From Ostrinia nubilalis (taxonomy: Eukaryota > Arthropoda > Insecta > Lepidoptera > Crambidae), in assembly GCF_963855985.1 (NCBI RefSeq), contig NC_087092.1:4092001-4156000 (forward strand): DNA of 64,000 nt, read 5' to 3'. Numbering within the stretch: the stretch's first letter is position 1; each line of letters opens with the position of its first letter. This document shows, in pieces, positions 10,701 through 20,724 of this stretch. The notes under the pieces are model-generated. The model saw only the letters and a program-made list of their open reading frames with translations. It was not told where the DNA came from and ran no database searches. Both the position numbers and the translations under genes were made by a program.

Positions 10701-12764
10701 CCAATAGTAATTTGTAAACTGGAGCGCACTGAAATCTATCCCTGGAGTTAAGAGAAAAAAAGAGTTTTGTTTTGAATTATTTACATACAAAATATCATCG
10801 ATGTATACGTACTACCCATAAGATTTCGCGATTGTGGCATTAAATAGCACTCGCTATGTTGAAGTTAACCATACTGCATCCGTACACCTTACTTTAGTAC
10901 GACTTCGACATTATTTTTAAGCGATCAAGCGCTGTTGCAGTAGTTTGGTTAGTTGACAGAAATTAATAATTTCCAAAATGGAGCAAGAAGTTTTTGCTTA
11001 CAATAACTTCAATAATCGATTGTAATACACCAATACATTAACTTTTTGCAAGGATAAAAAACTAAAACTTCTTGCTTCATTTTGGAAATAATTAATTTCT
11101 GTCAACTTACCAAACAATTAAAACAGCGCTAGATCGTTTATAAAGAATGCCTAAATCGCACTAAAGTAACGTGTACGGATGCAGTATGGTTAAGTTCAAC
11201 ATAGCGAGTGTTATTTAATGCCACAATCGCGAAATCTTATGCGTAGTACGTATACATCGATGATATTTTGTATGTAAATAATTCAAAACAAAACTCTTTT
11301 TTTCTCTTAACTCCAGGGATAGATTTCAGTGCGCTTTTGTTCACACATTAGTATAGGTCTGAGGAACAAAATGCACTATGTGTTGATTCTGGGCAGCACT
11401 TGGTCCAGACCCTGGCACTATCCTTTCATCAAAATCGGTTGCGAGGTTTAAGCGGGAAAGCGTAACAGACAGACAGACAGACAGAGTTACTTTCGCATTT
11501 ATAATATTAGTTGGGATTAGTTGGGATGTAACTTTGTTTTTGTTTCAGATACCTGAATCTAGTCAAAACGATTTTGTTATATGGATAAGAGTGACGGGTG
11601 ATTGGACTGAAGCTTTAGAGAGGCTGTTATTAGATAAAGATCCTGCTAGACTAAGGTGGGTTATTCTGCCAAATTACTTATATTTTTGTTTCTATTCAAA
11701 TATCTATGTATTATTAAGATGTTCCATCAATAACTTTTTTATGTTGTTTCCAGTGTATTAGTGGATGGTCCGTTCTCGAGCCCCATGGAAGGTGTTGCGG
11801 GCTGTTCGGTAGCGATATGCGTAGCTGCCGGTGTTGGCATTACTCCTTTTGTCGCATTACTAAGGAATATGTTCTTGTAAGTTACTACTGTCATAGTTAG
11901 TACTGTTTATACTGTATAAAATAAACTACGAAGATATATTAAATAATAAATATTATTATCACTTTAACTCCTTCGAGCCGGATACAAACAGTCGTTTAAT
12001 GTCTAAATCTAATATTTTCAGTATCCGGCTCGAAGGACCATTGTCTTTGCACTTACCCAAATAAAAGCTGTTCGTTTAAAACACGTCACTAATTCCTCAT
12101 TTTTTTCTCAGGTACCCAAGAAGCTATTTACCAGGGAGGATCCACCTCCTATGGATAGTGAGACACGAAGAAGAAATAACTTGGCTGGCTGATTTAGCCA
12201 CCAAAACTATGATGCGGCTACGAGATTCCAATCGACCTGACCGCCTGCACATTGAATTATACGTCACAAGTACCAAGAACAACTTGAATGCTAAGAATAA
12301 AGAAACCATACACTTAGTTACATTTAATGGAAAAGGAGTCGTTCATAAAAGAGAATTTACAGACGATGAAAAAGCAACGCTTCTGACTCCGAATTTACGA
12401 AGGAATGGGAACTTAGTTAAGGGGGTGGATAATGAAGGGAGTAGTGTTGGGGAGTATAGCATAGCTAAAGAGTACCCACTGCTGGGATGTAGGGTACGAA
12501 GGGGACGACCGCACTGGGACCGCGTGTTTGGGTATTGGGTGCATTTGTACCCTCAGTGAGTATTTATTTTGATTTATCTTACTTTTCGTTACTTACAGTC
12601 GATTTAACAAATAAATATTAAAAAAATATGTTTGTTTCAGAGCCCAATTGAATTTATATTGCTGTGGACCAAAGAAGTTAGTAAAATTGTTAAGAAACAA
12701 GTGTAAATATATCTCTAGCACGACAAAAACCAAATTTACATTCGTTCACGAAGGTTTTTCATGA
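4742..12764 (+). CDS. Nox4: NOX4-like NADPH oxidase, 10 exons, 5' end missing
   Basis: Exons: 4742-4940, 5737-5834, 6322-6500, 7191-7308, 8866-8961, 9976-10116, 11549-11655, 11754-11876, 12112-12555, 12641-12764. All have AG/GT borders and joining phases, giving 542 residues; about 50 N-terminal residues are missing compared with vertebrate NOX4. The enzyme family passes electrons from NADPH through FAD and two b-type hemes to oxygen; NOX4 makes mainly H2O2 at internal membranes. Visible marks: the SRGTASVLN motif, heme histidines in SFHMTV and IHSISHF and in YTHQLY and IVHPLS, the FAD motif RAGQY...EWHPFT, NADPH motifs DGPFSSP and GVGITPF, then GRPHWDRVF, CCGP and a C-terminal FVHEGFS. The loop before TWLW is shorter than in vertebrate NOX4. 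The FAD exon is followed by tandem partial copies. An ATTAAA at 12798 may be the polyA signal. Assignment to the NOX4 branch rather than NOX1-3/5 rests on the conserved blocks. Confidence 0.92.
6060..6196 (-). mobile_element. RTE-type LINE 3' fragment in NOX4 intron
   Basis: Read on the minus strand, the segment encodes the tail typical of RTE reverse transcriptases (WTDDLVKVAG, then a Gln/Asp/Arg-rich stretch) and ends in the 'ccagcagtggacgtc' 3' tail. It lies between NOX4 exons 5737-5834 and 6322-6500. Only the last ~130 bases of the element are present, so it is a dead 5'-truncated copy. Confidence 0.8.
7383..7449. repeat. Near-perfect hairpin in NOX4 intron
   Basis: The arms aagctttttcacagatctg and cagatctgtgaaaaagctt are exact reverse complements. 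The pairing continues inward (gaagaactct with agagtttttc, one G-U type mismatch) to a loop of about 6 bases. That gives a stem of about 29 bp. It may be a tiny foldback or a pre-miRNA-sized hairpin; the sequence alone does not tell. Confidence 0.75.
9976..10347 (+). repeat. 138-bp tandem repeat of the NOX4 FAD-binding exon
   Basis: The block from the gaaggcttcgcc phrase of the exon (10027), through the donor, to the following 'ctgaccctcag' recurs at 10165 and 10303, an exact 138-bp step. The second unit keeps the whole coding stretch through VVK and a gtgaga donor. The third stops after YVLLQ, where a tga follows. 138 is 46 codons, so the reading frame stays open from the real exon through all units. 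Copies are nearly identical, which points to a recent event or an assembly artefact. Confidence 0.9.
10487..11515 (+). mobile_element. SINE-like repeat split by a foldback element
   Basis: The left half (10487-10623) starts with 'cgcccgcggcttcgcccgcg' and the right half (11424-11515) runs from 'tttcatcaaaatcgg' through (acag)n to 'ttcgcatttataatattag'. Together they match the unbroken minus-strand copy at 20644-20900, and related partial copies lie at 15774-15960 and 21757-21949. It sits in the NOX4 intron after the FAD exon. No coding capacity; a short non-autonomous repeat of lepidopteran type. Confidence 0.85.
10624..11423. mobile_element. 800-bp foldback element inside the SINE
   Basis: The two halves, about 370 bases each, are reverse complements almost throughout, with a spacer of about 60 bases around 11000-11055. 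The ends read GGACAGTGCCA and TGGCACTATCC, giving an 11-bp imperfect terminal inverted repeat. Removing the element restores the host SINE sequence 'gccaaa|tttcatc' exactly as in the unbroken copy, so no target duplication is visible. No ORF of note. A non-autonomous foldback DNA element of unassigned superfamily. Confidence 0.88.
11969..12037. repeat. 16-bp-stem hairpin in NOX4 intron
   Basis: tccttcgagccggata at 11969-11984 and its exact reverse complement at 12022-12037 enclose a 37-base AT-rich loop. The GC-rich arms stand out from the AT-rich intron. Possibly the ends of a tiny MITE; nothing more can be said. Confidence 0.7.
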
Positions 12765-13616
12765 TCAGTATTACGCTACAATTACCTTAATTTATTTATT
12801 AAAATGCATTTATTATGAAATTTGTTTTATTTTACAGTTACACTTATTATGAGGTTCAATCGACATTAATACTTTACTGTACCAAAAGATAACATTTATG
12901 AGCACTTCGATGTGTTAGATGTTGAGAGAAATATAATGGCTCAAGGAGCTTTATGTTATAAATCAGATTCAGACCATTCTTTTTCGTTCTTCCATGGATT
13001 TCCATTACCTACTGTGGTTTTAGATAGAGCTTTGGGAAATAATGGTTTAAGATTCAGAGATAATTTTGTGTAAATGAAGTAGGCTATAAATACCTAAACT
13101 AGAGTAGACAGTGTTTGAAGATCCCAGTGTTAATACACTTCTTGAAACCCTCACCACCTTACACATAGAACCTCCGTATCCCAAAAAATACATCAGGTGA
13201 ATAAAATGCCTAGCCTATTTTTCCACCTGGGTGAAACAGAATGCAGATAATATGCCAAGGACAGTTTAGTAAAATCGCATCTAGCGATGATTTTGAGAGT
13301 TTTGAGACGCAGCAGCGGGGGTAGCGGTAATTAGTTAAAACCTCGATTATTCATTAGGATTATTGATCGCGATTTAAACAAAATATAAGGTTGCCTTTCC
13401 ACTGAAGTAACGAGGAGTTGAGTAGAGGAGCTGTGCCGGGTCTTTCGCTCCACCAAATTCGGAACATAATATTTTTTTCTGTAAGCACTGAAATCGGAAC
13501 GCAGCCCACGTCGCGCTGTCACTTTGACAGTGACATTAATGACAAATAAATTGAAAAATTGCAAAGCAAAAGCAAAACAGCACAAGAACTTTCTGAATTT
13601 TTAAATATTCATCAGA
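12765..13616. other. NOX4-Sec20 intergenic region with a coding-like stretch
   Basis: This 850-bp gap holds the NOX4 3' UTR and the Sec20 promoter. Within it, 12882-13074 on the + strand is open for over 60 codons, with a plausible amino-acid mix (it includes GFPLPTVVLDRALG) and ends in taa, but starts right after a stop and has no good splice acceptor in frame. A palindrome-like 'tgtcactttgacagtgaca' near 13516 lies 100 bases before the Sec20 start and could be a promoter element. Confidence 0.45.
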
Positions 13617-16600
13617 ATGAATATTAAAAACGATATAAATAGTACGGAAGCGTACCAACAGCTCTTCCCAAAATTATTAGAAAATCCCCAAGTGACTTAT
13701 CAAAATTATGTGAAAAGATTAGCGAAGTTTCATTTTCAAGTCAAAGCTATCATACAGGTAATTTTGTGTTAATTTTATGAATATTACAGGTGTATTTTGA
13801 ACTGAATTTGAGTATTAAAATATTCTATTGTAAACATTTTATTTTTCAGGATATTTTAGAATGTAGAGGTCCCATGGATGCTTTGAATGAATTGAATGAG
13901 AAGGGACGAGCTATGATAACATTGTTAAGGGAAGAAATGGAAAGTATGGAGCTGTATGGCAAAGACAGTGGAGACAAGACATATGTTGTTGAGCTGGAGA
14001 CGCAAAGGCGTTTACTAGCTGGGTAAATAAGTTTATTATTAGGCAAAATAACCACTCCGTAGTTAATAATACTATTGCACTTCTGACTCTTAATTATTTA
14101 TTAAAAAGAATAATTGCTGTTTCATATTCTAATTTATAAATTTGTTTTTCTATACAGACTTCTGAAGGAATTCAAAGATGCGAACATTTTTGCATTGTTC
14201 GTGATAGAGAAATTGCAAAGAGAAGAATTGCTGAGGCCGGTGGAGGGACAAGAGCCTGTGTTGACGCAAAGAAAGAAGAACGTTGACAGGGATGGCTTAT
14301 TAAAAATGTCTACAGGTAAATAGATTAAAGAAATAATTAATAATGGTATTTATTAAATTGATATTAGAGTTTTGTTATTAGAAGTGTGACACTTGCCATT
14401 AACCCTTCAAGTATGTTTCCTCAGTCTAATGTGATTATGGCTTTATTGGTTAAAAGTGGTTTGTTAAGGTTTGGTACCTACTCACAAAGCTTTGAGGACA
14501 TTATGCAAATACAAATAATTTATTGAATTTAAATATACCTTAACTAATACAGAAACAAAAAACTGTTAATGTATGTTTTAAATTCAATAAATTATTTGGA
14601 TTATTTTAATAATTTCATTAGTATTTTTTTAAATTACGTTAATGAAGAAATAAACCCAATCTATTTCCTCTGAAAAAAATAATAAAACAAAAGTAATCAA
14701 ATTGTATTCTAACTTCTAGGCACTATCACAGAATAATAATAAGTACTACGTACAGAAGTTTTACTTCGCAAAGGTATTTAAAAAAATGTATGCTCAATGT
14801 CATTAACAATATGGTGTAAATTAGCCTGTCTCAAGAGTCAAGCACCATTTTGTTGACAAACGTCAGTGATCGGCACTGCGCCGAAGCTATAGGGCTGACT
14901 TCGGTAAAATGATGTGACGTGAGGTGCCAAACTGCGGAAAATGGCGGAGGAAATACATGATTTAGCATGAATTATCATGAATAATATTAACTACTTATTT
15001 ACCTCTCAGTGTCTTGAGGCAGCTTAAAAAAGTACATTCTGGGTTTTTATTATTATTTAGGCAGTTAAATACTGCACAGTATTTAGTACACCATTTTCTT
15101 TATTTTCTTCCATCATACACAAGAATACGCGTGCGTGAGTCAATGTTCGCTCGTATGTGAGGCCTTGTCGAATAGTACCCTGTAGGTGGGCCATCGTGCG
15201 TGTTTTGTTTTCGATGTAAACTCGCGGAGATGAACAGGCCTGGCACTATTGAAATGTTACTGAATGACACATTATTTTGTTGTAGGTGTGACAGATAAAC
15301 TGTTATCCATCAGCAGACAATTGGCAGACACAACACAGAGGAGCCAAGACACGCTGGATAGCTTAGTGTCGTCCAGCTCCACAGTGCATGTGAGTACAAT
15401 TTTAATAAATAAAAATAAAAATTACACAGTTGTTGAACACTGTTTTAAAATGACATTTCCATACTAAACATCGCTTTAAAACACTGTCCAACAAGCGTGT
15501 AAGTTTTATTAGTAAGGGGTTAGTCTTCAGTGCCACATTATTAAGTAAATCAACCTTATTTCATAAGGCATTTTCTGTCAGTTAACTTTTGGGATGAGTA
15601 TCTTTATCATGTCTTGTGTAATTTCATTATACAACATTGTCTACATTGGTGATTTATTTCTGGACCTTCCCAATTGTTTAATAAATTGTTTAATTAATTT
15701 TTATAAATGTTGCAGACTTGCATTCTTTATTTTCATCATTCATGAATTGGGAAAATATTTATTACTAACTTTTCGCCCGCGGCTTCGCCCGCGTGGAATT
15801 TTGTCTGTCACAGAAAAACTTTATCGCGCGCGTCCCTGTTTCCGGGATAAAAACTATCTTATGTCCTTTCCCGGGACTCAAACTATCTCTATGCCAAATT
15901 TAATCAAAATCGGTTCAGTGGTTTAGGCGTGAAAGCAAGACAGAGAGACAGACGGAGTTACTGTTATTAGTAAATATTATTAGTAAATTAGTAATATATT
16001 AGTAAATTATTAGTAAATTAGTATAATTAGTATACATGTTACGGTTAATGTGATAAATTGAAAATTATTAATAATAACCGGTTATTATGAATAATTCCCG
16101 ACAGTCGCGGTAAAAGTGATAAATTAATCACATTTAACAGTGATTATTTAATAATTCAACCTTAGTACTAACAAATTTCATAAAAGAGAACAACATCTTG
16201 TGTACGTGTTCGTGTACAGCCAAACTTTTGAACGTTTTGATATCGTATATTAATATAATTTGGCATAATGAGTTTGGAATGTTTCTTGCATAATATTACT
16301 TTTCCATGATGCCTATAACATAATGTTTTGATTTAAAGTGAAAAATAGGTTAAGTTGCGGCGGGGGTGGCCCTTGGGCCACCCCTAAGCCGCCTATTTAG
16401 TTTTATACACACATAAATGACCTCATATTAATCACATTTACCAAATCATGCGGTAATTATTCATAATAACCGGCGATTATTCATAATTTTCACATTTATC
16501 ACTTTGACCGTAACATACATATAAATATTAGTATAGATTTAAAGGCATTTTGCATAATCTATTCTAACTTCCTTTTGAGATTAATTAATCAATTGATAGC

Positions 16601-17383
16601 AAATTATATACTTTTGTCTCACGCCTGTCACTCATGCCATGGCTCTGAGATTATGATACTTTTTTTGCAAACAGATTATATTATTCTTATTAATGATTTA
16701 CTGGCTTATTGCTAAGTGCCTTTTTTCCTGTGATGCGGATTTCCGCACGCGTGCGTGTAGCCCACGTAATAGAAAAACATGTATGAAATAATGAAACCAG
16801 ATGAAAAATTACACCAGACCGTGCCAAAATATGCATTACAGGAAAAATAAACTGTCACTTTTCTGAGCTGATGTAGTTCAGGGCCGCAATAGCGAAAAAT
16901 CTTAATTTTTGGTAGCTGTGTTGTTAGTAAGTAATATTGTAGTTGTCCATACATACATTTTTATTAAATTAGTTACTTGTTATAAGATGTCAAAAGCTAT
17001 TATGGGTTCATGGGTAAATCGTTGTAGGCTTATTAGTGGGTAATGCATGCGTTTGTAAGAACTTGTTCATAAACTGGTTTATCGGGAAGATGCATGGTCT
17101 CAGTCTATGTATTCACAAGATTCTCGCGGCAATTTGTAGTACTACTTGTGTTTAGTTTTAGGGAACAAAATCGGAGCTTACCGAGCAAGCATAAAGAACT
17201 TTATGTATTTTGTTTTAGGGCACAAAATCGGAACTACAAAACACTGCTAGCACAATATCGCAGTCCAGCAAGCTGCTCACGAAATACGGCCGCCGCGAGT
17301 TCACGGACAAAGTCATTATGTTCTTTGCATTCCTCTTCTTCTTAGCCGTCTGCCTCTACATTGTGCAGAAGAGGTTGTTTTAG
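13617..17383 (+). CDS. Sec20: Sec20/BNIP1 SNARE, 5 exons
   Basis: Exons: 13617-13757, 13850-14022, 14158-14315, 15286-15389, 17219-17383; phases join to give 246 residues (vertebrate BNIP1 has about 228). Sec20 is a tail-anchored Qb-type SNARE of the ER syntaxin-18 complex, used in Golgi-to-ER retrograde transport. The N-terminal part has the family's HFQVKAIIQDI...CRGPMDALNELN block. The SNARE stretch is encoded by exons 4-5, with SLVSSSSTVH just upstream of its core, and leads into LLTKYGRREFTDK. One hydrophobic tail anchor (VIMFFAFLFFLAVCLYIV) is followed by QKRLF and the stop. The start is the first ATG in frame; the 20 or so residues before the conserved block are extra. A decoy half-exon lies just before exon 5. 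The gene starts 850 bp after NOX4 and ends 331 bp before the UGT start. Confidence 0.93.
14513..14597. repeat. 21-bp-stem inverted repeat in Sec20 intron
   Basis: aaataatttattgaatttaaa (14513-14533) is the exact reverse complement of 14577-14597, with a 43-base spacer. It is AT-only apart from one G, and probably a MITE relic. Confidence 0.65.
15774..15960 (+). mobile_element. SINE-like repeat in Sec20 intron 4
   Basis: It starts with 'ttcgcccgcggcttcgcccg', includes the 'ctatgccaaatttaatcaaaatcgg' block, and ends in an acaga-rich stretch before 'gttactg'. Same family as the copies at 10487 and 20644. The 3' end is diverged, and an AT-rich 'ttagtaaa' simple repeat (15960-16030) follows. Confidence 0.8.
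16033..16518. mobile_element. MITE with ~60-bp inverted ends in Sec20 intron 4
   Basis: The left end 'atgttacggttaatgtgata' pairs with the right end (...tatcactttgaccgtaacat), and the match continues through 'ataataaccgg' on both sides. The centre holds a GC-rich palindrome near 16360-16395 (ggggtggcc...ggccacccc). No ORF. Target duplication is unclear, possibly TA. Confidence 0.75.
17158..17218 (+). pseudogene. Decoy partial duplicate of Sec20 exon 5 start
   Basis: At 17153 'gttttag' plus 'ggaacaaaatcggagctt' copies the true acceptor and exon start at 17212-17235 ('gttttag' plus 'ggcacaaaatcggaacta'). Translated from this acceptor it reads GTKSELTEQA and then hits a stop. The step is about 60 bases. 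If used, this acceptor would end the protein before the tail anchor. Confidence 0.75.
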
Positions 17384-17610
17384 GAACCCCATGTATTTGT
17401 AATGGTTATCGATTTTATAATTTAATTTAATTCTATTATAAGTAGGTATTTATTATGAAATATATACATCCGAATCTATAAAGTTAGTTTTATGTAGGTA
17501 TGTTTTCCTGTTCGGTGTTACCGTGCGGTTAACTATAATGCTGACTCCCTATTGTGAACTCTATGCAAGGCGCGAATCGCGACTTGCACGCGCGTTCGTC
17601 TGGGTCCTTG

Positions 17611-17639
17611 TCAGTCGGCGTGACCGTGTGACTCAGTCA
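17611..17639 (+). promoter_or_regulatory. Possible UGT initiator and AP-1/CNC-type site
   Basis: TCAGTC at 17611 fits the arthropod initiator (TCAGTY). The palindrome-like TGACTCAGTCA at 17629-17639 fits a bZIP (AP-1 or CncC/Maf-like) half-site pair and also contains a second TCAGTC. Both lie 75-105 bases before the UGT start codon in a GC-rich stretch. This rests on motif matching only. Confidence 0.35.
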
Positions 17640-17714
17640 ATCACCGACCACGCCGCGAGCTTACCGCGTGCCGCGCTTTGTTCCGATCAATGACCTTACA
17701 ATCGCGGCAATATA

Positions 17715-20675
17715 ATGTGGAGTAAAATTATCATAGTCTCGCTGCTCGCTAGCCATGTGTGCGCGATCAATATACTTGCCATCGTTTCTATTCCGCTCAA
17801 AAGTCATTACATGGCTTTCAAGCCATTATTCCGCGAATTTGCAAAGAGAGGACACAATGTCACGGTAATCAATCATTTTCCTGATGAGGAGCCCTTGAAG
17901 AACCTGAGATTTGTCGATATCAACGGAAATTATACGAATATATCGAAAACCTCCACACTAGAGAGCTACGAAAATGCGTACGCCTCATTGGTACCGGTGT
18001 CTAACTTTTGGCATCATTTGGTGTTGGCGCCGAAGCGGGTCCGTGAGGAGTGTGACAATTTGTTTTTGAATGAAAACGCGTCAGCTCATTTAGCTGAAGG
18101 GAATAAATACGATGTTGTGTTTGTGGAGCAATTTTTGGGGGACTGCGGGCTGGTGTACGCAGCGACTCAGTTCGACGCGCCCATCATTGGGATAACGTCG
18201 CACGTGCTGTTGCCGTGGGCATACCGGCGGCTGGGGATTCCTTTCAACCCTGCGACGGATGCGTTTTATTTCTTATACGGGGGTTCTAACCCGTCTCTAC
18301 TTAACAAGGTTCAGGCCACAATCGGGTACTTTGTTTTCAATGTGCTGTTCAACTGGCACAGGCAGCAGTGTATGTATGACGCGATGAGGTACCACCAGCC
18401 GCAGCTGTCGTTCGACTTCGAGAGCCTGGTGATGGAGCGGACGAAGATGATGTTCTCGTACCAGCACCACTCGATAACCGGCGCGCGGCTGCTGGCGCCC
18501 CAGCTGTTGGAGATTGCTGGCGCTCACATATCCAAGCCTAAACCTGTACCGAAGGTAAGAGTATATCAATTTTATTTCATCATGCGATGTCTAGATTTCA
18601 AGCACAATAATATGAACTGGATTCTGTCTATCGACTTGTGAAACTATCAGACTAAATAAGTACGAGTACATAGTTTTGTTTGCGCACAGATTTAGGTAAT
18701 GTTTGTTTTTATGTGTAAACATAAAGTAGCTACCTATTTGCATATGATAAAAGAAACGTTCATAAGTGTCTTTATTAATTGTAATTATGTATCTTAAAAT
18801 GTTATTATGTGCACTGCCTACCTAACCACAATCCAACTTTAAACTCTTAAAAAAGTGACCTTCGTACACTTAAGTACTAAGAACACATACCATTTGATTT
18901 ACAGCATCTAAGCTGCTGTTCTAATAATAGACAACAATAAAATAAAAAAGAAGTAATAACGAATCTGATCAACGAAATAAGTAGGTAATTAATTACATAC
19001 CTAACTCCAAACTAAGCAGACACTATGTTACCATGACGATTGTATACAGACCATTTAGTAAACGTCTGGGTTTACTCGTACTATCGTACTCGACACATTG
19101 CGTCCTGTAGGTAGGTAATTCGAACCCGCAACCGCTGGTTTTGTGGGCCAGCATAGCAATCGCTTGGTTTTGTGGGCCAGCATAGCAACAACCATTCCAT
19201 ACTCAACATTTAGTTGCATTGTGTTAGCTAACTAATAAATACGAGTAAATAATGGTCTTATCTAAGCTAAGTATTCTAATAATTGTGTCACCAATTAGTT
19301 CCCTAGAGATCACTAAACATAATTTGATGTAACGGTTTCACTAAACATTCGTCTGACAGACTAACAAATTAAAACTTATATTTTATGTATTTCGTATATT
19401 TAATGATAACAAATAAGATAATCAGATTTATCAGTTTTTGCATTTATGACGCATCGGGACCGCGTGCTCACCGCAAATGGATTTTTGCAAGAGGGGTATG
19501 AACACTTGATCATCCTGCGTTTTTATATGAACAAATCTGTATTTTTTTCATTTATTTACTAGTTCTTGAGTTGAACTCGAAGGTGCACTTAATATTTAGC
19601 ATTAGAATCTCATAAACCATGAATGCTATTTCAGGACATCGAGGACTTCCTCGCCACAGCCGAGCACGGGGCAATCTACATTAGCTTCGGCTCGAATCTG
19701 AGGCTGAGCACGATGTCCCCTCACAAAATGGACCAGTTCCTGGGAGCCCTCAAGAGGATCCCGCAGAAAGTCCTCTGGAAGTGGGAGAACGACACCTTCC
19801 CGGCGGGACACGATAATATCCTGGCCAAGAAATGGTTTTCACAAGTCGACGTTTTGTGTGAGTATATTCTTTATTTGATCCCATCTTAATTTCTTTAGTA
19901 GTGTAGGTATTTTAGTAGGCTAATCATGACCAAATAAATATTTATAGAAATACTAGCGGCCGCCCGCGACTTCGTACGCGTGGATCCCGTTTTACCCCCT
20001 TAGGGGTGGAATTTCGTAAAATCCGTTATTAGTGAGCACTCCCTTTCTATGATCTGAGGTGAGCACCTACGTTCTAAAAGGAACCCCCATGCAAAATTTG
20101 AGACTCCTAGCACTTGTAGTTTCTGAGATTTCGTGATGAGTGAGTGTGTCAGTCAATCAGTGACCTTTTGCTTTTATAGATGTAGATCATTGAAGTAAAC
20201 ATTATAACTCAATGATGTAGATACTACAATGAACTTCAAAGTTTTACTTAGGATCGCCATACACGGACAGCTTGAAGCAGCTAGTATCGACCGCTTCAAG
20301 GTGCGACTGCATAGCAAACTACACACCTTTTACATACACAGATTCACGGAACCGCTCGAGCAGTTCTGACTGCTTCGGGCGCTTTGCAGCACGACGAAAG
20401 ACAGCAAGAGCGGTCCGTGTATTATAGATGCAAAATAATCTTAGCCCAATCGTAAAGTTGTTTCAAACATTTAGTCAAGATAGGCAAACGTCGTTTGTTT
20501 GTATGTCCAAGGTAACATGTGATTCTGAGATTCCGCTGTGATTTAAATAATAATCAACGTGTTAGAGAGTAATTTACATTCATGCCTTTTCCCTTCACGA
20601 TTTAAAATTACAACAATCATGTGTGAGTTCCTTAATCCTACTTATCCCAACTAATATTATAAATGCGAAAGTAAC

Positions 20676-20724
<49 letters not shown>

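Noticed and set aside
20680..20722. Short regular repeats as a CRISPR-like array
   Set aside because: It is a (GTCT)n microsatellite in a SINE-like repeat, with no spacers. The same holds for 59990-60030.
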